From contig JAIQFE010000026.1 in the NCBI GenBank assembly GCA_020073445.1, positions 1 to 64,000 of the forward strand: a stretch of 64,000 nucleotides of DNA. The letters run 5' to 3'. Below the pieces are notes generated by a model. The model worked only from the letters and a program-made list of their open reading frames with translations, was not told the DNA's origin and made no database searches. The translations under genes were made by a program, and so were the position numbers. The DNA comes from Terriglobia bacterium. GTDB taxonomy: Bacteria > Acidobacteriota > Terriglobia > Bryobacterales > Bryobacteraceae. Positions 1-8,100 of the stretch are shown here, piece after piece; within the stretch, counting starts at the first letter, position 1; each line of letters begins with the position of its first letter.

Positions 1-2
1 AT

Positions 3-80
3 CTCTGGTGGTTGTTCACCTTCACTGCCGCGGCCTTCAACTTGTGGCGCATTCCAAAGCTCCGGGCCGCGGTGTGTTGA
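3..80 (+). pseudogene. C-terminal tail of an IS transposase, cut by the window edge
   Basis: An open frame enters from the left edge and stops at a TGA at 78-80. Its about 25 residues contain LFTFTAAAFNLWRIPKL, which closely resembles the C-terminal end of DDE transposases of the IS5/IS1182 type, where a T-A-A-A-x-N-L motif followed by R-x-x-x-L ends the catalytic domain. Whether the whole element is intact cannot be told because the rest lies outside the window. I did not find a terminal inverted repeat in the next 130 bases. The assignment rests on this one motif. Confidence 0.6.
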
Positions 81-211
81 GCGGCGCTTCCGGGGCCCAC
101 TGAGAGGCCCGGTTGCCGACTGCGGGGGCGCCTCGCGACGCCTCCTTCTGCCGGTAACAGTGCTCCCTACGAAGTGCCAGTGGTGTTCCCGGACGCTATT
201 TCAGCAAGCTC

Positions 212-490
212 CTAGTGCCCAGGAAGACAGTGAGGCCCAGGTAGCCGATTCGTAGAAATTGAAGGCGTCTCACACTTTACGCTTCGACCAAAGATGGCTC
301 AGTGTGAATTGAGGGCGCGGATCGCTACGGAGGGGGCGAACTGGCGACGGCGATTCTCACAGTGTTGCTGTTCATGGCGGTTCCGTCGTTAAGCGTAACT
401 CTCAAATAAAGCGAAATTGACGTACCCGTCTGAACGTCGCTAGTCCATTGCACGTTCACCACAAGCAGGCTGACCACACCTGGGGTTACA
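212..490. repeat. Degenerate direct repeat, copy A (partner 1630-1904)
   Basis: This stretch aligns by eye with 1630-1904 over its whole length in the same orientation, with shared blocks such as caggtagccgattcgtag and ggttccgtcgtt. It spans the 3' end of a minus-strand TIGR03437-type gene, the intergenic space, and the start of a signal-peptide reading frame of the next gene. In copy B the first of these belongs to an intact gene; in copy A both coding pieces are remnants. The two copies are about 1.4 kb apart and flank the gene at 677-1450. Confidence 0.8.
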
Positions 491-524
491 TCTACCTTAC
501 ACGCCTGCCACAGAGCGAAGTACT
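325..524 (-). pseudogene. Remnant of a TIGR03437-type C-terminus
   Basis: Read on the minus strand, the frame ending at a TAG at 325-327 encodes VTPGVVSLLVVNVQ, then SDVQTGTSISLYLRVTLNDG, then NSNTVRIAV. This matches the last about 50 residues of the intact 868-aa protein (TPGIVSLFVVNVQ, TLNDGTVVKSNTVRIAV). Upstream of about 490 the similarity ends, and an in-frame TGA lies near 525, so only the final part of the module survives. Beyond the stop, 285-212 keeps a signal-peptide-like stretch (LRIGYLGLTVFLG) that has lost its ATG and runs into a stop. This is a decayed paralogue, not a functional gene. Confidence 0.75.
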
Positions 525-676
525 CAGTTCAATAATCTCTCGCAGCCTTGGGTTGAGAACTTTTGAAGCTTCCTCGCACGTATTAGAAGTGCGCAATATT
601 GACCGATTCTCTCAATGGTGACGGACCGTCACGAACCGCTGCCGGAACGCGCAGAGATTTAAGATGAGGAGATTTT

Positions 677-1450
677 ATGCCCAAGTTTGTTCTGTATTTT
701 CTTGCGTTGAGCGTCTTGTGCGCTGGAGGCGCGTCCGGGCAATCGCAAGGCGCTTTCGGCCAAGTTGCATTCGGTGGCAGTTGGCGGACCACGTTCACTC
801 TGCTCAACCTGAGCTCGACAGATGTGGCCATCGTCACACTCTCTTTCTTCGGAGACAATGGCTCGCCACTAGATGTTCCGGTTGAGGGCTTCGGAGTCAC
901 TTCTGTCTACGCACTCACCCTGCCGGCAGGCGGAGCCCAGAACGTTTCGCTATCCAACGCGGATTCCGCCACAACCCAGGGTTGGGCCAGCATGAGCTCA
1001 ACGGGCCGTGTACGGGGGCAAGGCGCATTTGCTTTCCTAGTACCGAATAAGGCCGGGGTGATCTCCAATGCAGTAGTGCCACTTGCCCTAGCCGGGCTGG
1101 CGGGGTGCGTTGTGCCGTTTCCCCAAAGTGATCCCGTAATCCTGATGCCGTTCGATAACACAAACGGCGAATTCGTTACCTCCGTGGCGTTCGCCAATAT
1201 GAACGCAAAGATTCCCGCTCAGAGCTTTGTTCTCGAGTTCAACGATCAGTCCAATAATCAGTTGGCAACGGAAACTCTCAATATGGCGACGATGACACAC
1301 CTTGCGTTTGTTACCCCAGCACGTTATCCGGCGCTGAAGGGGAAAAAGGGGATTATTCGCATCCATGCGAGCGCGTCGGAGCTTGCTGCACTGGGACTGC
1401 TGTCCAACGCCGCGGGTGTGATTACAACGATCTTTCCAGTTTCGGAGTAA
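677..1450 (+). CDS. Exported protein of unknown function (257 aa)
   Basis: The protein begins with a clear signal peptide (MPKFVLYFLALSVLCAGGASG) and is otherwise a soluble, beta-rich sequence without transmembrane segments. I recognise the style (a GSWRTTFTLLNLSS stretch followed by hydrophobic strands separated by small polar loops) as a secreted type frequent in Acidobacteria, but I can name no domain or function. GAGGAG at 666-671, five bases before the ATG, supports this start. The gene stands alone on the plus strand between decayed pieces of minus-strand genes. The copies of the 280-bp repeat on either side suggest it was inserted into, or left behind by, a rearranged tandem array. Confidence 0.8.
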   Translation: MPKFVLYFLALSVLCAGGASGQSQGAFGQVAFGGSWRTTFTLLNLSSTDVAIVTLSFFGDNGSPLDVPVEGFGVTSVYALTLPAGGAQNVSLSNADSATTQGWASMSSTGRVRGQGAFAFLVPNKAGVISNAVVPLALAGLAGCVVPFPQSDPVILMPFDNTNGEFVTSVAFANMNAKIPAQSFVLEFNDQSNNQLATETLNMATMTHLAFVTPARYPALKGKKGIIRIHASASELAALGLLSNAAGVITTIFPVSE

Positions 1451-1454
1451 CGAA

Positions 1455-1700
1455 CTGGAAACTGTCCATCTACGTCCAGCCGGAGAAGGGCGAAAGGACC
1501 ATCCCACATGACTGCCTCGGCCCCACCGGAGGATGTCAGGGTGATTGGAATAACGACCATCCCGCACGCTATTTCCGAACCGGAACCCACGGAGAATATA
1601 ACGCTCTGCTCTGCCCTGCCCCGATTTGGCTAGCGCCCAGGAAAAGAGTGAGACCCAGGTAGCCGATTCGTAGAGGTGGAAGGCGTCTCACACCACGCAT
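1455..1700 (-). pseudogene. Frameshifted N-terminus of a cohesin-like secreted protein
   Basis: On the minus strand, ATG at 1698-1700 opens a signal peptide (MRGVRRLPPLRIGYLGLTLF, then LGASQIGAGQS). The mature part continues one frame over as VIFSVGSGSEIACGMVVIPI followed by TLTSSGGAEAV, matching the N-terminus of the intact 868-aa protein (SITLSLGSGSGPAG, VPITLTDLNGAQP). The frame break coincides with a 5-base tandem duplication, ctctgctctg at 1604-1613; removing one unit rejoins both frames exactly. Homology fades at about 1455, where the 3' end of the convergent gene 677-1450 begins. The remainder of this gene is missing. Confidence 0.75.
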
Positions 1701-1904
1701 CGACCAAAGACGGCTCAGTATGAATGGAGATCGCCGATGGCTTACGGAACGAGCGAGTTAGTCACGGCGATCCTCACGGTGTTGCTCTTGACGACGGTTC
1801 CGTCGTTGAGCGTCACCCCCAAATACAGCGGCACTGACGCGCCCGTCTGGACGTCGTTGGTCAACTGCACGTTCACCACGAATAGGCTTACGATCCCTGG
1901 CGTT
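1630..1904. repeat. Direct repeat, copy B (partner 212-490)
   Basis: This copy covers the last about 160 bases of the intact minus-strand gene 1742-4348, the 40-base spacer, and the signal-peptide region of the downstream frameshifted pseudogene. Comparing it with copy A dates the coding decay: the C-terminal frame is open in both copies, while the ATG of the downstream signal peptide survives only here. Confidence 0.8.
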
Positions 1905-4348
1905 AAACCAACGAAAGAGGGGGATAGTGGTAATTCGGAGTCACCGATGAAGACGGTGACAGGGGCGGTAGCCCGGATGAGTCGGTCGAGCGGCGCGGGC
2001 TGGCCGGGCAGGAGGGTTTCAGTAAGGGCGCCAAGGCCATCTGCGTAGATGGATATGTACTCGCCTTTAGTGGCTGGGCGACCGGGCCCGGCAATCGAAT
2101 TTGCGCTAGCAACGAGATCTGTTCCAGCGATCAGAACGGCCCCCTGGTGAGCTTCGTCCAATGTGTACACGCCGGGCGTAGCCTTTTGCATGATCGTTGA
2201 GATTGCGGGGGGCGGCTGGGCGGAGTCCGACCTGACGACGATCCTCAACTCTGTTCCTGGCGCCAATGCAGGGCACTGGAAGTGAATGAGAGTGTCGGAA
2301 GCGTAGACTAGCGCGGCTGGCTGATCATTGACGTCCAGCCGAACACCGGCCAACTGCAAGGGCCAAGATGGTTCCGTTGATGCCTGAGGTGACTGGTTCG
2401 TGAAGCCTGAACCAATCACCGTCGCGATCGCACCAGGGCTACATGCTTGACCTGCCTGATAAGTCGCTGGGTTGTACAGCCCCACTGCCGGAACAACGCC
2501 GATAGAGGTTGAAACGGTGCTGTTGAAAAGGCTGGCTGTCAGGATTACTGTTTGCGGAGAGACTACAACGTTGGCGCCGATTTGAAAGTTCGCACTCGTC
2601 TGGCCGGCGGCGACCACCACGGAGGCTGGTACCGTGACAGAGGAGTTATTAGCCGTGATTGCAAGGGTCCCAGGGCTGACACTGGCCGACGTCAAGTTTA
2701 CCGTGCACACGGCTGTACCGAGGGATGGAACGCTCGAAGGCGAACAGCTCATTGTGCTCAGCGAGACTCCGGTGCTGAGCTGGACCTGAGCGGTAAGGGT
2801 TTGCCCGTTGAGCGTGACTACTACATTCGCCACCGTGGCGGTGGTAATTGTGCCGGCAGTGGCGCTGAATGATGCGCTGGTTTGACCGGGTGTAATGGTG
2901 ACAGAGGAAGGTACTGTTAGCGTATTGAGGTTGCTCGACACGGCGACTACTGTCCCATTCACCGCGGGTTGGGTCAGGACTACTGTACAGACGGTGCTCC
3001 CGTTGCTCGTCAGCGATATCGGTGCGCATGTCAGCGAACTTAACTGGGAGGAGGCGGCCAGACTAAGATTCGTCGTGCGAGCTTGCCCGTTGAGCGTGGC
3101 TGTTACGGTTGCCTGATCGTTAGAAGTTATATTCGCCGTTATTGCCGAGAATATCGCTGTGCTCGACCCCGCCGGCACAGTCACGCTTGTGGGTAACTGG
3201 AGGGCCGTCTTGCTGCTGGCTAGCGTGACCAGGGTGGGTATTGCCACGTTTGCATCGAGGAATACCGTGCACGTCGCGGCCTGATTGCTGCCCAGCGTCG
3301 AAGGGCTGCAGACCAGTGCCGAAAGCGACGGAACCACCAGGGAAATCACGGCCGTTCGCGAGATTCCGTTGAGGCTTACCGTGAGGGTCGCAGTTTGATT
3401 CGCACCTGGTGCGGCAATCGTCGCCGTAAAGGTAGCGCTGCTCTGACCTGCGCTAAGCGTAACGGTTCCAGGCACCACCACACTGGCGATGTTGCTGCTC
3501 ACGGAGACGCTGGTAAGGGAGGATACTGTGCCAGTGAGGCTAATCGTACACGTAGACGTACCGGATGCACTGAAAGTTGTGAGGGAACAGCTCACCGAGC
3601 TCAATTGGACGGGCGCCGTCAGATTCAGCGTGAATGCTTGAGTGACTCCGTTCAAACTCCCCGTGATGGTCGCACTTTGGTTCTGCGTGACACTGCCGGA
3701 AGTTGCCGAAAATGTGGCGCTATTCTGCCCGGCGGCGACCATTACACTCGCGGGCACGGACAGGTTAGCATTGTTGCTTGAAAGCGACACCAGGAAGCCC
3801 CCGACCGGGGCCGCCGCGCTTAGGCTAACGGTACAGAGCGTACTTCCCGGGGTAGCCACCGAAGACGCGGCGCAGCCAACTGTAGTCAAGGAGGCAGGTG
3901 GCGGTGAAACCGATACAGCGATACTTCCAGACCCTCCGGTGGCTGGTATCAAGGAGGCGGCTGCCGAGGCTGCGGCGAGGCTCGTCAGGCTGATCGGAAT
4001 CGTGCCCGAAGCACTTGGAGAGAGCTGGAACGTTGCGGTGGCTACCAACCCATTACTTATTCCAGCTAGAGTCAGCCCGTAAACCACACAAGTGCTACCC
4101 GCACACGATATAAGCTTTTGCGCATTTGTAGCAGCCGTTCCTGCGACGACAGTTACGCCTGTGATTGCAGGCGGATAGCTGAACGACCAGCGAAGACCCG
4201 TGGGTTGTGCCCCGTTCAAATCGGTCAACGTGATCGGAACCGAGACTGCGCTGCCAGCGGGGCCTGAGCCGGATCCGAGTGACAGAGTTATGCTTTGAGC
4301 GAAAAGCGCCGGCGTAGCGAAGAAAACTAGAAGAGCGTAATTTCGCAC
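1742..4348 (-). CDS. Secreted cohesin-like / Ig-repeat / TIGR03437 protein (868 aa)
   Basis: The protein carries a signal peptide (residues 1-18, ending ALFAQ) and then a cohesin-like module at about 18-150 (SITLSLGSGSGPAGSAVSVP, GLRWSFSYPP). About five Ig-like repeats of 85-95 residues follow (155-610), each with the pattern LSSLxCSPxxL...STCTVxL...VPxSVTVxAGQ. A C-terminal module at about 623-868 (YNPATYQAGQACSPGAIATV, then IGSGF) matches the TIGR03437 family known from Solibacter. No catalytic motif is visible, so a structural or adhesive extracellular role is the reasonable inference. It shares this layout with the 1264-aa protein at 19809-23603, and fragments of further relatives lie just downstream. 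Confidence 0.85.
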   Translation of the reverse strand: MRNYALLVFFATPALFAQSITLSLGSGSGPAGSAVSVPITLTDLNGAQPTGLRWSFSYPPAITGVTVVAGTAATNAQKLISCAGSTCVVYGLTLAGISNGLVATATFQLSPSASGTIPISLTSLAAASAAASLIPATGGSGSIAVSVSPPPASLTTVGCAASSVATPGSTLCTVSLSAAAPVGGFLVSLSSNNANLSVPASVMVAAGQNSATFSATSGSVTQNQSATITGSLNGVTQAFTLNLTAPVQLSSVSCSLTTFSASGTSTCTISLTGTVSSLTSVSVSSNIASVVVPGTVTLSAGQSSATFTATIAAPGANQTATLTVSLNGISRTAVISLVVPSLSALVCSPSTLGSNQAATCTVFLDANVAIPTLVTLASSKTALQLPTSVTVPAGSSTAIFSAITANITSNDQATVTATLNGQARTTNLSLAASSQLSSLTCAPISLTSNGSTVCTVVLTQPAVNGTVVAVSSNLNTLTVPSSVTITPGQTSASFSATAGTITTATVANVVVTLNGQTLTAQVQLSTGVSLSTMSCSPSSVPSLGTAVCTVNLTSASVSPGTLAITANNSSVTVPASVVVAAGQTSANFQIGANVVVSPQTVILTASLFNSTVSTSIGVVPAVGLYNPATYQAGQACSPGAIATVIGSGFTNQSPQASTEPSWPLQLAGVRLDVNDQPAALVYASDTLIHFQCPALAPGTELRIVVRSDSAQPPPAISTIMQKATPGVYTLDEAHQGAVLIAGTDLVASANSIAGPGRPATKGEYISIYADGLGALTETLLPGQPAPLDRLIRATAPVTVFIGDSELPLSPSFVGLTPGIVSLFVVNVQLTNDVQTGASVPLYLGVTLNDGTVVKSNTVRIAVTNSLVP

Positions 4349-4494
4349 AAATTCCCCAATTTTCTTTCGACCAATAGACAGCCCAACCGTAGTTGGGACA
4401 TTACCCTAATAGGACGCTAAGGGTAAGGGCTTTGCAAGCATAGTACCAGAAAAGTCCAGGGTCTATTTATAGGTGGAAGAATGACATGGCTGCG

Positions 4495-7400
4495 CTATTT
4501 GAAGTTTAGAGGAACGTACGCATTGTTCGGACCGCCTATGGGTATCCAACTCGACCCATCCGAGTACACTGCACTGGTAACCGCTGCAATGCTGATCGTC
4601 GAAATTGAGCCCCAATCGTACCACTGATCCCCGCCGAATGATTCCTGACTGACGATGAAGTAGCGTCCGCCCACGGGCAGCGTGACCGGGCTCGATAGGT
4701 TCGCATATTGGAACTGGCCAGGGGAACACCCGGACATGTTCAACGCCAACGATCCCCCGGCAACATCGGCGCCGCTGTCGGCAGACACGAGCTTGACCGT
4801 GTGGGCGGCGGAATTCCCCGCCACGCAAATGCGCCCGAGTGAAGTGACGGTCAAGGGCGTGCCAGCTACGGTAAACGCCATCCCCACCCAGCCGCTGAAG
4901 TTGTTGCGTAAAGGCTGGCTGCTCAGGTTATAGCCCGTCACAAACGGCGCAGCCGGCACCGACGGGTCTGACGATCCCGCGGCATATTGGAAGTTTGGCG
5001 GACCATAGGACATGTTCGGTACGGCGAGCCCATTCCACGCCGATCCGTCATAGGAATAGATGGGATTGTTCACCGCGGCCACAGACGTCGTCGATACTGT
5101 TCCGGAATCGTACCATTGATCTCCTCCCGCTGACTCTTGACTGGCAAGGTAGTAACTCGCCCCGGCCTGAAGCGTGGGGGGATTGGACAGCCCGGCATAC
5201 TGGAACTGGCCGGGTGTACACCCCGACATATTCACTACGGCCGACCCGCTTGGAAGATTCATCCCTGTTCCGGCGTTCACAAGTTTTACGGTGTGACTCG
5301 AAGAATTGCCCGTAACGCAGACACGGCCCAGAGCGGTCACACTGAGGGAACCGCCACCGACGGTGAACTTGGTTCCGACCCAACCGCTGAAGTCGTTGCG
5401 TAAAGACGGTCCACCCTGCGCATAGCTCGTAATAAACGCGGGGTTTGAAGTTGGGGGTGCGGTTGAGCTCTGGCTGGAGTACTGGAAACTCGGCGGCACA
5501 TAGGAAGTATTCGCTCCGCTAGTGGCTACCCAGGACACGCCATCTTGCGAATAGGTCGCATTGTTGACCCCTGCGACTGATGTGGTGGACACGTCGCCGT
5601 GGTCGTACCACTGATCCCCTCCAACAAACTCCTGCGTTACGAGATAGTAGCTCGCGCCGGCCTGCAGTGTAACCGGGGTTGCCAGGAAGCTGTAGACAAA
5701 CTGGCCGCTATTGCATCCGGATAGATTTAACAAGACTGATCCGCCAGGTACATCTGCCGAGTTGCTGACGGCCACCAGCTTAGCCGTGTGGGTTTGATAG
5801 TTTCCAGCCACGCACGCCCGGCCAAGAGAAGACACAGTCAGCGCGTTTGAACCCACCGTTATTTTCATGCCCACCCAGCCGCCAAAGTCGCTGCGCAAAA
5901 TAGGGCTGCTCGAGGCATATCCCGTAACAAAAGTGCTGAGGTTCCCAGCGGGCGGCGTGAAGTTTGCGGCGACGGTGCGCGGCGCCGACATCTGCACGGT
6001 TTGTGGATTCGCGCTGCCACCCAAGTCTCCGCTCCAGTTTGCGAGATTCGAACCGCCGGCCGGGACCGCCGTCAGCTGTACAGCAGTTCCACTGTCGTAA
6101 TAGCCCGTTGCCGAGGGCGGATTTGCGGTAACGCTGCCACTGCCTGCCGGAGCGGCGTTGGTTGTCAGCAGGTATTGGGTGGTGAAGTTGGCAGTGATCG
6201 TAGTCGCAGTCGTGGGATTGACTGTGTGGGAAAGCGCTCCGCCATCCGTCCAACTGCTCCAGACATACCGCACCCCTGTTTGTCCGGCCTGCGGACTGCT
6301 TGTGGTTATAGTATGGCTAGAACCGGAGGCCCAGCTGAACGCTTGCAGGCTCGTGTATGCGGTCCCATCCACGTTGAAGGGCACACCCGGAGGATTGGTC
6401 GTCACGGTCACCGGAATCATGCTTCGCGAGGCTACGGTGTATCGAATATTCGACGGTCCGTAGGAGTTGTTCGGTGCGGCGACGTTATACCAGTACGAGC
6501 CGTCATAGGAATACGTGCGGCTATTCCCCGTGGCTGCAGTGGTTGTGAATATGGAGCCGAAATCGTACCATCGATCGCCACCGGACGACTCCTGACTAGC
6601 GAGGTCGTAACTAACGCCAGCCTGTAGTGTGAGGGGATTAGGCAAGACGGCATACTGGAACTGACCGGGCATGCAGCCTGACATGTTGACCATCACCGAC
6701 CCGCCTGGAACATCCGACCCGGTTCCAGCATTCACCAGTTTCACTGCGTGAACTAAAGAATTGCCTGTGAGGCAAAGACGACCTATCGACGCCACATTGA
6801 GGGAACTACTGCCTACCGTGAACTGCATTCCCACCCAACCACCAAAGTCGTTGCGCAACTGGTTGGCGGTCTGGCTGTAGCCGGTCACGAACGCGACATG
6901 TTGGGAGTCGAGGAGAGTGATAAACGTCGCACCAGTGCTGCCGCTGACCGAAGCCACAATATTCGCGGATTGGTCGCTCAGGATCGCGCCGGCGGTGACT
7001 GTGAATTGGACGGAGGTTGCTCCCGAAGAGACGGGCAGAGTGGAGGGAATCGTCAAGGCACTTGCATTGCTGCTGAGAGTCATTGTCGTTCCCGCAGGCG
7101 TCGCCTTGTTTAAGGTGGCGGTGCACGTGGACGAAGCCCCGGAAGCCAGACTGGTAGGCGTGCAGGCAACCGTGGACACCTGCGCCGGAGAGACGATGGA
7201 CAGCGTCTGAGTACTCGTCAACAACCCGGCTGTGACAGTCACGTTTGCCGTCTGGTCTGCAGAAGCCGAAGGCACGGTAACAGCAAAACCAGCGCTTGTC
7301 TGACCCGCTGGGACGGTCAGGCTCGAGGGAACCACGGCCGCTCCGCTGCTGCTGGAAAGCGACACCACCAGTCCCGGCATCAATGCCGGGGCTGTGAGGC

Positions 7401-7941
7401 TGACTACACATCCGGCGGATCCTGGAGCCAAGATGCTAGAAGGAGTGCAGACCAGACCGCTGAGGCTGGGAATAACCGCATGGATGATGCTTATTTGACT
7501 AACGCTGCCTACGGAACGGATCAGATCGCCGACTCCCGAGGCGGCCCAGACTTCGGAAATCTGCGTCGAGATCGAGGTTGCCACAGTCGTAGGAGCGATC
7601 AGGACTGAGGCGACGGCGACGACTCCATCGGGGATCATGTTCGCATTCAGACCATACAGAACACAGCTGTTTCCCGAACACGAGATCGATTTTGCGGCGG
7701 CCGCGCCAGCTGCTCCAATCGTCCAGGTGATGCCCGCGACATCCGCTGCGGAGTAGTCAAGAGTCCACCGGAGTGCGCTGGGCTGTGCCCCTGACGTGCT
7801 CGCGAGCGAAATGGCGACGTTTACGATCGACCCTGGCGAACCGGTGACCGCGCCCAAAGCTAGGGTGACCCCTTGACCCTTGGCCTGACCAAAGACCAGC
7901 CAGGTGAATACTGTAAGTACTAGGAATCTACGCCCACACAT
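4495..7941 (-). CDS. Secreted cohesin-like protein with four copies of a ~150-aa module (1148 aa)
   Basis: The order is: signal peptide (1-22), cohesin-like module (23-150), two Ig-like repeats (about 160-345), module copy 1 (349-503), a PEGA/InlB-like stretch (about 509-590), a Gly-rich 'bacterial repeat' (about 590-662, ending RTVAANFTP), then module copies 2, 3 and 4 at about 669, 835 and 999. Each module copy starts with FVTGY or FITSY, then LRxxFxGWVGxxFTVG, a Cys in GRxCVxGN, a second Cys in MSGCxPGQF, and ESxGGDQWYD near the end. The two conserved Cys per copy suggest an extracellular disulfide. Unlike its neighbour it has no TIGR03437 end and stops inside the fourth copy. I do not recognise the module family; a binding (lectin-like) role is a guess. 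Confidence 0.85.
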   Translation of the reverse strand: MCGRRFLVLTVFTWLVFGQAKGQGVTLALGAVTGSPGSIVNVAISLASTSGAQPSALRWTLDYSAADVAGITWTIGAAGAAAAKSISCSGNSCVLYGLNANMIPDGVVAVASVLIAPTTVATSISTQISEVWAASGVGDLIRSVGSVSQISIIHAVIPSLSGLVCTPSSILAPGSAGCVVSLTAPALMPGLVVSLSSSSGAAVVPSSLTVPAGQTSAGFAVTVPSASADQTANVTVTAGLLTSTQTLSIVSPAQVSTVACTPTSLASGASSTCTATLNKATPAGTTMTLSSNASALTIPSTLPVSSGATSVQFTVTAGAILSDQSANIVASVSGSTGATFITLLDSQHVAFVTGYSQTANQLRNDFGGWVGMQFTVGSSSLNVASIGRLCLTGNSLVHAVKLVNAGTGSDVPGGSVMVNMSGCMPGQFQYAVLPNPLTLQAGVSYDLASQESSGGDRWYDFGSIFTTTAATGNSRTYSYDGSYWYNVAAPNNSYGPSNIRYTVASRSMIPVTVTTNPPGVPFNVDGTAYTSLQAFSWASGSSHTITTSSPQAGQTGVRYVWSSWTDGGALSHTVNPTTATTITANFTTQYLLTTNAAPAGSGSVTANPPSATGYYDSGTAVQLTAVPAGGSNLANWSGDLGGSANPQTVQMSAPRTVAANFTPPAGNLSTFVTGYASSSPILRSDFGGWVGMKITVGSNALTVSSLGRACVAGNYQTHTAKLVAVSNSADVPGGSVLLNLSGCNSGQFVYSFLATPVTLQAGASYYLVTQEFVGGDQWYDHGDVSTTSVAGVNNATYSQDGVSWVATSGANTSYVPPSFQYSSQSSTAPPTSNPAFITSYAQGGPSLRNDFSGWVGTKFTVGGGSLSVTALGRVCVTGNSSSHTVKLVNAGTGMNLPSGSAVVNMSGCTPGQFQYAGLSNPPTLQAGASYYLASQESAGGDQWYDSGTVSTTSVAAVNNPIYSYDGSAWNGLAVPNMSYGPPNFQYAAGSSDPSVPAAPFVTGYNLSSQPLRNNFSGWVGMAFTVAGTPLTVTSLGRICVAGNSAAHTVKLVSADSGADVAGGSLALNMSGCSPGQFQYANLSSPVTLPVGGRYFIVSQESFGGDQWYDWGSISTISIAAVTSAVYSDGSSWIPIGGPNNAYVPLNFK

Positions 7942-8100
7942 CGCGCACTTTCACGCCTCGATGACTGCTATCAACCTAACGGAGCTGTCGGATTATAACG
8001 TGTAAAACGCAAGAAAGCGATAGTCCTTTTCTTAGGTCAAATCGCGCAGAATTGCGAAACGCTGGGCTTAGAATCGGAAGGAAGCAACTGAAGCGGGCAA

